NCBI GenBank assembly: GCA_905182555.1
Contig: CAJJBX010000005.1
Location: forward strand, 62,001-126,000
Reading direction: 5' to 3'
Origin: an uncultured Ilumatobacter sp.
GTDB taxonomy: Bacteria > Actinomycetota > Acidimicrobiia > Acidimicrobiales > Ilumatobacteraceae
Length of the DNA: 64,000 bases
Made by a program: the position numbers and the translations under genes. Numbering within the stretch: the first letter of the stretch is position 1; each line of letters begins with the position of its first letter. Below the pieces are notes generated by a model. That model was not told the origin of the DNA. It searched no databases and worked only from the letters and a program-made list of their open reading frames with translations. Below are positions 16,777-25,705 of the stretch, in pieces.

Positions 16777-17766
16777 CTACAGCTTCGCAACTTGGCTGAA
16801 GTCCATTTCCACCAGGGTCTCGCGACCGAAGATGTTGACGAGGACCTTGAGCTTGAGGTGGTCGGCGTTGATTTCGGCGATTTCGCCGGTGAAGTCGGCA
16901 AACGGGCCTTCCTTCACACGGACGCTCTCGCCTTCTTCGTAATCGAGCTTGGCTTTGCGACGCGGTGCGTCAGCTTGAGCGTTGGTTTTCGGCGACAGGA
17001 AGGTCTTAACCTCACGACGCGACAGCGGCGTGGGCTTCTGGCCTTTGACTGCCTGGCCGACGAAGCCCGTGATACCGGGCGTGTTGCGGACGCAGTACCA
17101 CGACTCGTCGTCCATCTGGCAACGGACCAACAGGTAGCCCGGGAAGACCTTCTTCAAGACGGTTTGCTTCTTGCCGTTCTTGAACTCGTCGACTTCTTCC
17201 ATCGGAATGACGATCTCGTAGATCTTGTCTTCCATGTTCATCGACTGAATGCGAGCGTTGAGGTTCGCCGTGACCTTCTTCTCGTAGCCCGACTGCGTGT
17301 GCACGACGTACCACTGGCCCGGGCGGAGCAACGGGTCGTCGTACGGCTCCTCTTCGGCGGCGGCAACCTCGTCAGGTGCTGCCTCAGAATCACCGGCAGA
17401 AGCATCGGAGTCACCAGCGGCATCGTCGGAGTCACCAGCGGGATCGTCTTGAGGCTCTGCCGTGACATCGGTGTCACCAGTCGGAAGAACGGCGTCGGCG
17501 CTCACTGAGCTGCTGACCGATGCTTCAGTCTCTGCATCTGCGAGTACGTCAGTATCGCCCGAGGGAAGCAGATCGGCGGGGGCGTTGGTCGCCTCGGCGT
17601 CGGCGACAAGTACTTCAGCGGCACCTTCGAGGTCGGCTGCAGACGCACCGGCAGCGTCGAGGACCGAGTCGAGTTCGGCGTCGAGCGCAGCGAGCGCGTC
17701 AGTCCCGGTAGATCCGTTGTCGTCGGTGCTTTGGGGCATATTGTGGTCAGTCATTTCGTCGCTCAT
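16777..17766 (-). CDS. nusG: Transcription termination/antitermination protein NusG with long acidic N-terminal extension
   Basis: 329 residues, against about 180 in E. coli. The NGN domain begins at about residue 152 ([16 protein letters not shown]) and includes [16 protein letters not shown]; the KOW domain is near the C-terminus ([18 protein letters not shown]). The first 145 residues are acidic, alanine- and serine-rich and low in complexity, with two copies of a P(S/T)GDTDV element and GDSD repeats. Actinobacterial NusG often carries such a tail. The ATG at 17766 overlaps the secE stop (ATGA), so the two genes are translationally coupled. An ATG 18 bases upstream is less likely because of this overlap. 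Confidence 0.95.
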   Translation of the reverse strand: MSDEMTDHNMPQSTDDNGSTGTDALAALDAELDSVLDAAGASAADLEGAAEVLVADAEATNAPADLLPSGDTDVLADAETEASVSSSVSADAVLPTGDTDVTAEPQDDPAGDSDDAAGDSDASAGDSEAAPDEVAAAEEEPYDDPLLRPGQWYVVHTQSGYEKKVTANLNARIQSMNMEDKIYEIVIPMEEVDEFKNGKKQTVLKKVFPGYLLVRCQMDDESWYCVRNTPGITGFVGQAVKGQKPTPLSRREVKTFLSPKTNAQADAPRRKAKLDYEEGESVRVKEGPFADFTGEIAEINADHLKLKVLVNIFGRETLVEMDFSQVAKL

Positions 17767-18065
17767 GATGGTCGGTAGAACCACTCGGACACTTGCCCGA
17801 ACAGGTAGTCGAATCCGCCGACAAGTGCCGTGTAGAACACGACGGTAATGATGACGACGATGGAATAACGAGTGACCTCGGGACGCTTCGGCCAGGCAAC
17901 CTTGCGCATTTCCTCGCGCACTTCACGCAAATACTGAAGAGCGCCTACACGCTGATCTTTCTTCAGTTGCTGGCGCGGCGCGCGCGTCGCCTTGCCATCC
18001 TCATCGAGGGCACCCATTTTGCGGAGCTGTCGCTTCTGCTCGCGGTTGAGATCATCCATTGACAC
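17763..18065 (-). CDS. secE: Preprotein translocase subunit SecE
   Basis: 100 residues with a basic cytoplasmic N-terminus and one C-terminal membrane helix ([22 protein letters not shown]). The conserved SecE amphipathic segment is [18 protein letters not shown]. It forms SecYEG with SecY and SecG. The frame starts at GTG 18065; an ATG two codons later (18059) is equally possible and no clear ribosome-binding site decides. It overlaps nusG by four bases, with tRNA-Trp upstream. Confidence 0.94.
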   Translation of the reverse strand: MSMDDLNREQKRQLRKMGALDEDGKATRAPRQQLKKDQRVGALQYLREVREEMRKVAWPKRPEVTRYSIVVIITVVFYTALVGGFDYLFGQVSEWFYRPS

Positions 18066-18128
18066 GTTGTCGCTACGTTCTCTCGTATTCGAGTTGTTTG
18101 GTCATCATCGGTTTCCCGGTGAAACTTG

Positions 18129-18201
18129 CAGGGCAGGAGGGACTTGAACCCACAACCGTCGGTTTTGGAGACCGGTGCTCTGCCAATTGAGCTACTGGCC
18201 T
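18129..18201 (-). tRNA. tRNA-Trp (CCA)
   Basis: Cloverleaf read on the minus strand: D arm GCTC..GAGC, anticodon stem CGGT/ACCG around loop CTCCAAA, T arm GTGGG TTCAAGT CCCTC. The acceptor stem AGGCCAG / CTGCCCT has a C-C mismatch at the fourth pair. No 3' CCA is encoded. tRNA-Trp before secE-nusG is a common arrangement. Confidence 0.92.
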
Positions 18202-18284
18202 TTAGTCCGATCTAATCAGGGTACCAGCGCATCCGGTGAGGTCGGGTCGGCAACGATTGCCACCGGCTCGCCCTCACTGTGTTT

Positions 18285-18449
18285 TCAGCGAGTCTCCTTG
18301 TGGAGAGTGTGCTTGCGCTCACGAGAGCAGTACTTGTTCATCTCGAGGCGCTCACGGTCATTGACCTTGCTCTTCATCGTGATGTAGTTGCGCTCTTTGC
18401 ACTCGGTGCATTCCAGGGTCACTTTGACCCGCTTATCATTCTTGGCCAT
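18285..18449 (-). CDS. rpmG: 50S ribosomal protein L33
   Basis: 54 residues beginning [17 protein letters not shown] and ending HTLHKETR. Both zinc-ribbon cysteine positions are only partly kept: CTEC is present near the N-terminus, and the second pair is replaced by a single cysteine (KYCSRERK). Such C-minus or mixed forms are known for L33 paralogs used under zinc limitation. Typical position between tuf and tRNA-Trp/secE. Start ATG 18449, stop 18285. Confidence 0.93.
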   Translation of the reverse strand: MAKNDKRVKVTLECTECKERNYITMKSKVNDRERLEMNKYCSRERKHTLHKETR

Positions 18450-18501
18450 GTCTGGCTCGCTTTCGTATTCGTCGCCAGGGCGACGGGTGGTGACAGCACA
18501 G

Positions 18502-18530
18502 CGGTCGGCTCGGGTAAACCGAGCCGACCG
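18502..18530 (-). terminator. Terminator hairpin after tuf
   Basis: 12-bp perfect stem CGGTCGGCTCGG / CCGAGCCGACCG, loop of five bases, 18 bases past the tuf stop. No T-run. Confidence 0.75.
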
Positions 18531-18547
18531 TTGTCGTCAGAAATTGC

Positions 18548-19732
18548 TTACTTAAGGATCTTGGTGACGCGGCCGGCACCAACAGTGCGGCCACCTTCAC
18601 GGATGGCGAAGCGAAGACCTTCGTCCATAGCAATCGGCTTACCGAGCTGGACCGTCATCTCGACATTGTCACCAGGCATCACCATCTCGGTGCCATCAGG
18701 CAACTCGATCGTGCCCGTGACATCAGTCGTACGGAAGAAGAACTGCGGACGGTAATTGTTGAAGAACGGCTTATGACGGCCACCCTCATTCTTGGTCAAC
18801 ACATACACCTGACCCTCGAAATCGGTATGCGGCGTGATCGAACCGGGCTTACACAGCACCTGACCACGCTCAACATCATCCTTACCAGTACCACGCAACA
18901 GCGCACCAATGTTGTCGCCAGCCTGGCCCTCATCGAGGAGCTTGCGGAACATTTCCACACCCGTACACGTCGTCTTCTGCGTATCACGCAGACCAACAAT
19001 CTCGATCTCATCGCCAGTGTTGACAATGCCCTGCTCAACCTTGCCAGTCACAACCGTGCCACGACCAGTGATCGTAAACACGTCTTCAATCGGCATCAGG
19101 AACGGCTTATCCAACTCACGGACCGGCTGCGGAATCGACTCATCACAAGCAGCCATGAGTTCCATGACCTTTTCCTGCGCAGCAGCATCACCCTCAAGAG
19201 CCTTCAGCGCCGACACATGCACGACCGGAGCATCATCGCCCGGGAACTCGTACTCAGTCAACAACTCACGAACTTCCATCTCAACGAGCTCCAAAAGCTC
19301 CTCGTCATCAACCATGTCAGACTTATTGAGAGCCACCACGATGTACGGCACACCAACCTGGCGAGCCAACAACACGTGCTCACGCGTCTGAGGCATTGGA
19401 CCATCCGTTGCAGCCACAACCAGGATTGCTCCGTCGATCTGGGCTGCACCCGTGATCATGTTCTTGATGTAGTCAGCGTGACCCGGCATATCAATATGCG
19501 CGTAATGACGATTCTCGGTCGTGTACTCGATATGACTAATCGAGATCGTGATACCACGAGCCTTCTCCTCAGGCGCCTTATCAATGCCATCAAAGTCAGT
19601 AAACTCAGCCAACCCACGATCCGACAGGGTCTTGGAGATGGCGGCAGTCAGGGTCGTCTTGCCATGGTCAATATGACCCATGGTGCCGATGTTCACGTGC
19701 GGCTTATTCCGCTCAAACTTCACTTTGCTCAT
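18548..19732 (-). CDS. tuf: Elongation factor Tu
   Basis: 394 residues, intact. It delivers aminoacyl-tRNA to the ribosome as the GTP complex. G1 GHIDHGKTT (about residues 19-27), switch [20 protein letters not shown] and SALKALEGD are all present, with domains 2 and 3 following ([19 protein letters not shown]-terminal [12 protein letters not shown]). The codons are strongly biased towards C-ending and CGC/CGA-poor choices typical of highly expressed genes. Upstream on the same strand are tRNA-Met and tRNA-Thr. Confidence 0.99.
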   Translation of the reverse strand: MSKVKFERNKPHVNIGTMGHIDHGKTTLTAAISKTLSDRGLAEFTDFDGIDKAPEEKARGITISISHIEYTTENRHYAHIDMPGHADYIKNMITGAAQIDGAILVVAATDGPMPQTREHVLLARQVGVPYIVVALNKSDMVDDEELLELVEMEVRELLTEYEFPGDDAPVVHVSALKALEGDAAAQEKVMELMAACDESIPQPVRELDKPFLMPIEDVFTITGRGTVVTGKVEQGIVNTGDEIEIVGLRDTQKTTCTGVEMFRKLLDEGQAGDNIGALLRGTGKDDVERGQVLCKPGSITPHTDFEGQVYVLTKNEGGRHKPFFNNYRPQFFFRTTDVTGTIELPDGTEMVMPGDNVEMTVQLGKPIAMDEGLRFAIREGGRTVGAGRVTKILK

Positions 19733-19778
19733 GTGCTTCCTCTACTCCTGAGGTGGTTTTCTTTGGATGTGTTGTTGG

Positions 19779-19852
19779 TAGCGGCGCTCGGACTTGAACC
19801 GAGGACCTTCCGATTATGAGCCGGATGCTCTGACCAACTGAGCTACGCCGCC
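19779..19852 (-). tRNA. tRNA-Met (CAT), elongator type
   Basis: 74 bases. Acceptor GGCGGCG / CGCCGCT with a G-U first pair, D arm GCTCAGTTGGTCAGAGC, anticodon loop CTCATAA, T arm CTCGG TTCAAGT CCGAG. The paired first base and lack of a GGG/CCC anticodon stem argue for elongator rather than initiator. Confidence 0.92.
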
Positions 19853-19923
19853 ATGCGAACCCGATTTTCTGGGCGATCTTGATGCTTCTGGCACGCGAAC
19901 GGGTTTCCCCGACCACTTGGTCG

Positions 19924-19996
19924 AGCCCTCTGTGAGAATCGAACTCACGACAACAGCCTTACCATGGCTGTGCTCTACCAACTGAGCTAAGAGGGC
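19924..19996 (-). tRNA. tRNA-Thr (GGT)
   Basis: 73 bases. Acceptor GCCCTCT / AGAGGGC, D arm GCTCAGTTGGTAGAGC, anticodon stem CAGCC/GGCTG around loop ATGGTAA, T arm GTGAG TTCGATT CTCAC. Lies just upstream of tRNA-Met and tuf. Confidence 0.94.
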
Positions 19997-20147
19997 GTCT
20001 TTGGCGATGACCAGAATTTTCTCGTTTCTGGGCACCCTTCGGGAACGGCTTGAGCCGTAACCGACGCACGAGTGTACCGGCCTGTTTCCCATTGACACGC
20101 GAAGTTTCTGCGGTTTCGCGCGTCACACGAAGTACCTTCGGGCGGGC

Positions 20148-20717
20148 ATGTCCGAGCCCGTTGAGCAGCCTCCGGTCGCGCCTCGCCTGGGTGACCCGGC
20201 TGGCGCCCGAAAGACCGTATCGATCAGGCTTGCGACGCTCGCCGACGCCGAAGCAATTCGCACGATTTATAACGTCGAGGTCGAGAATCACACGAGCACA
20301 TTTGACCTCGTAGCGCGCTCAGTCGAAGAACAACGCAGCTGGCTGACCGAGCGATCAGGTGCTTTTGCGGCGGTTGTTGCGACCATGGCGAACCGTGACG
20401 GCGAAGAACGAGTGGTCGGTTTCGCCTCCCTGTCGCCATACAAGGAGCGGGCGGCTTACCGGCCGACCGTCGAGAATTCCGTGTACGTCTCACGAGACCA
20501 TGGCGGCCTCGGAATCGGACGAACCATGATGGAACATCTCATCGAGCTTGCACGTGACAGTGGCTTTCATTCGATGATTGCGCGCATCGAGGCCAGTTCG
20601 GAGGCCTCCAGGGCCCTGCACGTGGCATGCGGTTTTGAGCTGGTCGGTGTCGAAAAGGAAGTTGGTCGCAAGTTCAATCGATGGCTGAGCACCGCTGTCA
20701 TGCAGAAGATGCTCTGA
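20148..20717 (+). CDS. GNAT N-acetyltransferase, phosphinothricin-acetyltransferase-like
   Basis: 189 residues. The segment IRLATLADAEAIRTIYN and ENHTSTFDL, then FASLSPYKERAAYRPTVENSVYV, the acetyl-CoA loop HGGLGIGRTMMEHLI and the C-terminal ALHVACGFELVGVEKEVGRKF match the PAT/methionine-sulfoximine acetyltransferase branch of GNAT. Real substrates of these chromosomal homologs are usually small amino acids or their analogues. The first ~22 residues are poorly conserved, so translation may start later. Monocistronic and divergent from the tRNA-tuf block. Confidence 0.85.
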   Translation: MSEPVEQPPVAPRLGDPAGARKTVSIRLATLADAEAIRTIYNVEVENHTSTFDLVARSVEEQRSWLTERSGAFAAVVATMANRDGEERVVGFASLSPYKERAAYRPTVENSVYVSRDHGGLGIGRTMMEHLIELARDSGFHSMIARIEASSEASRALHVACGFELVGVEKEVGRKFNRWLSTAVMQKML

Positions 20718-21101
20718 ACCCCTTCCCAGAACTCATTCCCTGAACACATTCCCTGGACACCTGCCCTGAGCACCTCCGGGCGGCGCTGTCTTCTTGTGAC
20801 AACCGGCGCGGCAGGCTCGAAGCCGACAGCGAAGTGCTCCATGAGTCTGTGATGGATGCGTGACACAAGAAACGGTCATCTTGGACACGTGTCCACGTCT
20901 ACGTCGCAACGAATTGTTGATGATCGGAACGCTGCTCGGAGACGCACGCTGCTCGATTGACGACCGAAATATCACCACCCTTGCCTAATGGCGAGCTATT
21001 GCCACTTGTGCGGGGCGGGTCCTCAGGCCGCAGTCGAGATCCTCGTCGAGTTGGGCCTGCGCATTCGCACCAAGCACACCAACCATCAAGGCGGAAAACA
21101 A
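20718..21101. other. Gap without a confident gene
   Basis: About 380 bases after the acetyltransferase. It contains three loose copies of a 13-bp unit (ATTCCCTGAACAC and variants, 20735-20773). The frame from 20988 is only the upstream extension of the small lipoprotein frame. Nothing else is recognisable. Confidence 0.5.
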
Positions 21102-21263
21102 ATGACCAAAACAACTGCCCAGCGCACCCGTTCGTTGCGGACCATCGCCGCTCCACTGATCGCCATAGTGCTTGTCATGACGGCGTGCGGAAGTGACGGC
21201 CCGGTTGAGGAACCCAGCATCACCGACACACTCCGTGGCCGAAACCGCCACGCCGATATGTGA
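21102..21263 (+). pseudogene. Lipoprotein signal peptide remnant
   Basis: A 53-residue frame from ATG 21102 with GGCGGAA seven bases upstream. It has a basic N-terminus (MTKTTAQRTRSLR), a hydrophobic core and a lipobox VMTAC, then only about 27 residues. The next frame (+1) stays open for about 40 further codons from near 21230 and reads HSVAETATPICDGRFPPG and onward to a stop near 21345, so a one-base indel may have cut a slightly longer lipoprotein. No family recognised. Confidence 0.45.
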
Positions 21264-21363
21264 CGGTCGGTTCCCGCCCGGTTCGGTCCATCCCCACGAT
21301 GGCTTCGGTAGGGCCAACATATTTGTGGCTGAAGTCGCCAGGTGAACTCCTCCTGAAGTTGGG

Positions 21364-21777
21364 TCAGACTCGCTGAGCCACAACGAAACTGATGTCGCCA
21401 GCGAACTCGCCGTCGACTTCGACCTGAAGGTCGTACTCACCTGCTGCGGGGAAGCTGACAGCGCCGAGTGGCACCACAATCGGCACCTGCCGGCCCTCGC
21501 CGGGACGCAGCGCAGACGGAGCCGAAGACTCATGTAATGCGACGTTGACGGTGGCCGTGAGTTTGGCCGTAGCCGCCGACTTCACCTTCATGACGATTTC
21601 GTGTGCCGCCCCCGACTCGTTCGGCGGCAACCAGACCAGCGTGGCGACGTGACAGGCGAACTTTGCTGGAAAGGTCGGCGCCGCCAGCCTGGTGAGGCCG
21701 CCAGATTGCACGAAGAGCAACCCTTCTCGAATCTGCGCGAAGTCACACAGGATCAGTGACTTCAGTTCGGCGGACAT
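21364..21777 (-). CDS. Conserved hypothetical protein (DUF6941-like)
   Basis: 137 residues from ATG 21777 (MSAELKSLILCDFAQIREG). The opening CDFAQIREGLLFVQSGGL followed by beta-rich sequence and a C-terminal FPAAGEYDLQVEVDG resembles the small actinobacterial family now called DUF6941. No enzyme motif, signal peptide or membrane helix is visible. It is read in the same frame as the broken P450 upstream, but the internal ATG and the family pattern mark it as a separate gene. Confidence 0.72.
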   Translation of the reverse strand: MSAELKSLILCDFAQIREGLLFVQSGGLTRLAAPTFPAKFACHVATLVWLPPNESGAAHEIVMKVKSAATAKLTATVNVALHESSAPSALRPGEGRQVPIVVPLGAVSFPAAGEYDLQVEVDGEFAGDISFVVAQRV

Positions 21778-21801
21778 CGACAAGACGCTACTCGCTGGCG
21801 G

Positions 21802-21909
21802 CCACCAGTGACTAGGACGTCCGCGGGCGTGAGGCCCGTGAGGCCGCGCGCGAGGACTCCCGCGAAGCCGGCGGTGATCTGCGCCTCGGATGCTCCGCGG
21901 ACGCGAAGC
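21802..21909 (-). pseudogene. SufE-like fragment (C-terminal half of a cysteine desulfuration protein)
   Basis: In a frame different from the P450, 36 residues read VRGASEAQITAGFAGVLARG followed by LTGLTPADVLV. This resembles the part of SufE proteins where GDSDA-I-GL...TPEEVL is conserved. There is no start codon, no catalytic-cysteine N-terminal half and no C-terminal part. It is inserted exactly where the P450 loses its C-terminus, so it marks a recombination or mis-assembly joint. Assignment is by recollection of the family pattern. Confidence 0.5.
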
Positions 21910-23040
21910 GATCCCCTCGACCGAGCGGATCAATTCTTGACGGGCAAGCGGGGCCCCGATACAAAAATGGATACCGCCGCCGAAGCCAATATGGCCCGGG
22001 TCGTTGCGGCCGACGTCGAACGTGGTGGGGTTGTCGAAGCGGCGCGGGTCACGCTGGGCAGCGCCGAATAGCATGGCGATCTCGTCGCCAACCTGCACCG
22101 CCTGACCGGCGATCTCGGTATCGGTTTCGAGTACCCAGCGTTCGAACATTTGGAGCGGCGCATCGAAACGCAAGAGCTCCTCGACCGTCGATGCTGCAGT
22201 GACATCTTGGCGCACCACTCGGTTCCACTGGTCGCGGTGCGCCATGAGGGCCCGGAAGCCATTGCCTAACGTGTTGACCGTTGCTTCGTGGCCGGCCTCA
22301 ACGAGCACCATCGTGGTCGAGATGATCTCGTCTTCGGTCAGCGTCGCTCCCCCGTCTTCGACCTGCACCAGTTCCGAGAGGAGGAGTCCGTCTGGGCGCG
22401 CACGCTTATCAGCGATGAGTGCTCTCGTGTAGTCGATGTACTCCCCCGCAGCCTGGTCTGCTGCCTGCTTGACCTCATCCGATGCCGACAGTTCGTACAT
22501 TTTGACGATCGCGTGCGACCAGCCGAGCAGGAGTTCCGTGTCGGCACGCGGGACGCCGAGCATCGAGCAGATGACTGCCACTGAGTACGGCTGCGCGTAG
22601 TCGGCGAGCAGATCGAACGTTCCGGCCTCAGCACACTGGTCGAGCAACTCATTCGAGATCGCGGCGATCGGGTCGGCGAGCTGAGCGGTGGCGCTCGGGG
22701 TGAAAACTTTCGAGACCAGTCGACGAAGCCGGGTGTGATCCGGCGGCTCAAGGCAAAGCAGTGACCAGCGCTCATGCTCGTTGAACTTCGCCCATTTGGA
22801 ATCCGGCCCTGAGCGGCCGAGCTCTTCGTGGGTGTACCGATGCGTGTAGGCGCGCCCCAGAGTCCGGTTCTTCAGCGCTGCCGAGACATGCTCGAAGCGA
22901 GTCAACATCCATTGTCCCGTCGCGTCGTTCCAGAAAATCGGCGTGGCCTCACGCAGCGCATCGAGAGCCGGGTACGGGTCAGCAATAAACGCCGGGTCGT
23001 TGACGTCGAAGGCTGCGATGAATTGGTCGAGGTCACTCAC
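21904..23040 (-). CDS. Cytochrome P450, C-terminus missing
   Basis: About 379 residues from GTG 23040 (VSDLDQFIAAFDV) to the point where P450 similarity stops. I-helix oxygen-activation motif EAGHEATVN, K-helix EELLRFDAP, and heme-ligand loop FGGGIHFCIGAPLARQEL are present. Family members normally run a further 35-45 residues past this; here the frame continues into unrelated sequence (a SufE-like remnant, then the DUF6941-like gene). No redox partner gene is adjacent. tRNA-Tyr lies upstream on the same strand. Bacterial class I P450 of unknown substrate. Confidence 0.85.
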
Positions 23041-23157
23041 TGCATCGAGTGTACGGACGCGGCCGCGTCGCTCGAACGGACGCGGCCGCGTCGCTCGAAC
23101 GGTACCCAGCTCAGCGGATCCGGATGCGTGCTGGGCTGGAGTCGACGAAAAACGACA

Positions 23158-23187
23158 AGAGCCCGCCAGCAGAAGCTGACGGGCTCT
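23158..23187 (-). terminator. Terminator after tRNA-Tyr
   Basis: Stem AGAGCCCG.CAGC / GCTG.CGGGCTCT with one mismatch and an AGAA loop; followed on the minus strand by TTGTCGTTTTTCG. Nine bases past the tRNA 3' end. Confidence 0.85.
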
Positions 23188-23195
23188 CAAATTGG

Positions 23196-23277
23196 TGGGC
23201 CGAGAAGGATTTGAACCTTCGAAGTCTACGACGGCAGGTTTACAGCCTGCTCCCTTTGGCCGCTCGGGCACCGACCC
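23196..23277 (-). tRNA. tRNA-Tyr (GTA)
   Basis: 82-base class II tRNA. Acceptor GGGTCGG / TCGGCCC with G-U pairs, anticodon stem GCAGG/CCTGC around loop CTGTAAA, long variable arm CGTCGTAGACTTCG, T arm GAAGG TTCAAAT CCTTC. No encoded CCA. Confidence 0.93.
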
Positions 23278-23371
23278 TCAATTGGTCCCTGCACATCGGG
23301 TGAAACCGACGAACAAGGCATTTGCAGCGTACCCATCGCGTCGGGAATCCGACAACCGGTATTCTCAGGGG

Positions 23372-23860
23372 ATGGGAAGTTTTGACGTTGTGTCCGAAGT
23401 CGATGACCAAGAGGTGAAGAATGCGGTCGATCAGGCCCAGCGCGAGATCGGACAACGGTTCGATTTCAAGAACACCAACTCGTCCATCGAGCAGAACGAC
23501 ACTGCCATCACCATGGCCACTGTCTCCAACGATCGGCTCGACGCATTGCGCATCGTGCTCGAAGAAAAGCTCGTTCGACGGGGCGTCTCGCTCAAGGGCG
23601 TCGACTACGCCGACGTCCAGGAGGCCTCAGGCAGCACCGTTCGCCAGGTCATGACCATCTCGTCGGGCATCAGCTCAGACAAGGCGAAGCTGATCAACAA
23701 GGCAATCAAGGAGAAAGGTCCCAAGGGCGTCTCCAGCTCAAGCCAGGGGGATTCGATTCGCGTACAAAGCAAGAAACGCGATCACCTGCAAGAAGTGATG
23801 GCAATGCTGAAGGCCGAAGACATCGGCATTCCGCTGCAGTTCAACAACTTCCGCGACTGA
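23372..23860 (+). CDS. YajQ-family nucleotide-binding protein
   Basis: 162 residues from ATG 23372 (MGSFDVVSEVDDQEVKNAVDQ). The upstream open frame runs through the tRNA-Tyr gene and is not coding. The family signature REIGQRFDFKNT, EDKL-like EEKLVRRGVSLKGVDY, and C-terminal KRDHLQEVMAMLKAEDIGIPLQFNNFRD is complete. YajQ proteins bind RNA and, in Xanthomonas, cyclic di-GMP; the role in actinobacteria is unclear. Ends one base before the stop of the convergent gene at 23861. Confidence 0.93.
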   Translation: MGSFDVVSEVDDQEVKNAVDQAQREIGQRFDFKNTNSSIEQNDTAITMATVSNDRLDALRIVLEEKLVRRGVSLKGVDYADVQEASGSTVRQVMTISSGISSDKAKLINKAIKEKGPKGVSSSSQGDSIRVQSKKRDHLQEVMAMLKAEDIGIPLQFNNFRD

Positions 23861-25705
23861 TTACTCCCCGACCGCGCAGCCAGCGGGTTCGGCCGAGGGA
23901 ACCGCGGGCGAACCGTTCGGGGTTGACACGAGCGAACGTGCCACACGAGCGGAATCGACGTAAGGCATGTCAAAGAACTGGTCAAGCATTGGCAGCCCGA
24001 CCTGAGTCGCTCGGACCTGCTCCACGGTGAATGCTCTGTCGTCAGCCGTGCCGGTCTGCGGATCGACATTCTCTAACGCAGCGAGCTCCACGGTACGCAA
24101 GCGGGCAATCTCTCGGGCGACGCCAAAGCGGGCGCCTGACTCGAAGCCAGCACCCGGGTCGCACGATGAGAGCTGCTGGGCACCGTCTGACAGTACCGAC
24201 GTCGTGGCAGCCATCTCGGGCGGCGCGGCGCTGGCCCAGGTCTGGAGCACGTTGGTCAGTTGTGCGGTATCGGCGACATTGGTCCCGGAGAACGTTATGT
24301 ACGTGCAGTGCACTCCGGCACGGTCGACGGCGGCGAGTGATGTCTGGACGAGAGCATTGGTCGCTGCATAGGCCTCGGCTGGCGAGTTGTATGCAGCAAA
24401 GACCATGTACCAGAACGTACGGTCGCGCTGTTGCTGCGTTGTGGTCATCGTGTCAGCAGCTGCGACCTCAGGTTCGCGAGAGAGTGCGAGCAGCGCAGTC
24501 CCCGCGAGGTCGATATTGCCTGACTCGGCAAATTCGGCGAAGGCCAGCGGTGCATTGACGCGGTACTCAAGCACCGGCGGCAGGAACGCCGCAATATCGA
24601 TGCGGCGATCGGGATGTACAGCAGTCCCAAAGCTCGTCGTGCCGCTGACGCGTCGGCTCTCGGCCACAGCGCCAGCCTCAATCAACGCGCTGGCGTCGAG
24701 AGCTGCCGGGTTGAGCTGGGACACCCATCCCGTTTGCTGATCGAGGACCCCGAGCGCCATTGCCTCCGCCACGGCGCTCTCGACAGCAGCCGGGAGGAGT
24801 CCGCTGTTCGCGATGATTGAAGAGGCTTCGGGCGAGTAGTACGCCGGCGTCCAATTGGCCACGAGCTCATGCAGCCCGGGTGTGTCGATGGGACCCTTCG
24901 CCAACGCGAGCGAACGCCGTGTCGGCAGGTCGGCTGCCCAATCACCGAGGAAGTGATCGGCCATCGAGACGCCATAGGCGGCGCTGAGCTGGCGATCGAT
25001 CACGAGCGGTTCGGCGATGTCGGCGCCGCGCCCTGTCTCGGTAGCTTCGTCATTGAACTGGTTCCCTTCTTCAGGGAAGAGGTAGGGGCCGCCGTACACA
25101 GCCGCTCCTGCAACGAGGCCGACAAGCACGAGCAACATGAAGAGCAACGCAATACCGCCGCCGCCTGGTTTCTGATGCTTCTGACCCGACTCGGCAGGCT
25201 CAGGAACGTAGCTCGCTCGCGAAGCCGGTGCAGCGGTCTGCGGTGCTGTGGCCAGCATCGGCTGATGCGGGGGCAAAGTTGGGGTGGGATTCTGCGGCTC
25301 AAAGGCTCCGGGGATCACAGTCGTCGGGGCCGGCTCAGAGCTGACCGGGTCGGCCGGCAGACCGGGAATCGAGGGGGCGGCGGCAATCACCGGTTCGAGA
25401 TCGCGCTGCGGAGCCAATTGCAGCGCAAATTGCGGCGCAACCGCATGTGTCTCGACAACTTGGGCCAAAGGTACCGAAGGTGGGGCAAACGGCGCCGGTG
25501 TTGCCGGTGTTGCCGATCCAGGCACCGGGTCGATCAACCACGTTCGGCCGCTCGGCGCGAGGTCCGCCATATCGAGCGGGGCAATCTTCAGCTCGAAGCT
25601 GTCAAGCATGGACTCCTCGACAGCCGGCACCGCTGGTGTGTGCGGTTCGCTCGGCTGCGGGGCGATCGTCGTGGATGCGCCAGCGGAGGACTCCATTTCG
25701 TTCAA
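23861..25705 (-). CDS. Single-pass membrane protein with proline-rich cytoplasmic part, unknown function
   Basis: 614 residues. Residues 1-180 are proline/alanine-rich and low in complexity. One membrane helix follows a GGGG stretch (IALLFMLLVLVGLVAGAAV, about residues 186-205). The remaining ~400 residues look extracytoplasmic, with two related-looking repeats and few cysteines. No family recognised. The start is TTG at 25705, whose bases overlap the stop of the frame at 25702-26004. Upstream of that start the same frame reads KLEDFHFDLNEME without a stop for about 30 codons, which suggests both frames are one gene split by an indel near 25740-25800. Convergent with yajQ. Confidence 0.7.
   Translation of the reverse strand: MNEMESSAGASTTIAPQPSEPHTPAVPAVEESMLDSFELKIAPLDMADLAPSGRTWLIDPVPGSATPATPAPFAPPSVPLAQVVETHAVAPQFALQLAPQRDLEPVIAAAPSIPGLPADPVSSEPAPTTVIPGAFEPQNPTPTLPPHQPMLATAPQTAAPASRASYVPEPAESGQKHQKPGGGGIALLFMLLVLVGLVAGAAVYGGPYLFPEEGNQFNDEATETGRGADIAEPLVIDRQLSAAYGVSMADHFLGDWAADLPTRRSLALAKGPIDTPGLHELVANWTPAYYSPEASSIIANSGLLPAAVESAVAEAMALGVLDQQTGWVSQLNPAALDASALIEAGAVAESRRVSGTTSFGTAVHPDRRIDIAAFLPPVLEYRVNAPLAFAEFAESGNIDLAGTALLALSREPEVAAADTMTTTQQQRDRTFWYMVFAAYNSPAEAYAATNALVQTSLAAVDRAGVHCTYITFSGTNVADTAQLTNVLQTWASAAPPEMAATTSVLSDGAQQLSSCDPGAGFESGARFGVAREIARLRTVELAALENVDPQTGTADDRAFTVEQVRATQVGLPMLDQFFDMPYVDSARVARSLVSTPNGSPAVPSAEPAGCAVGE

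Noticed and set aside
18773-19819. 348-codon plus-strand frame antisense to tuf
   Set aside because: Shadow of the strongly biased tuf codons; it ends inside the tRNA-Met gene.
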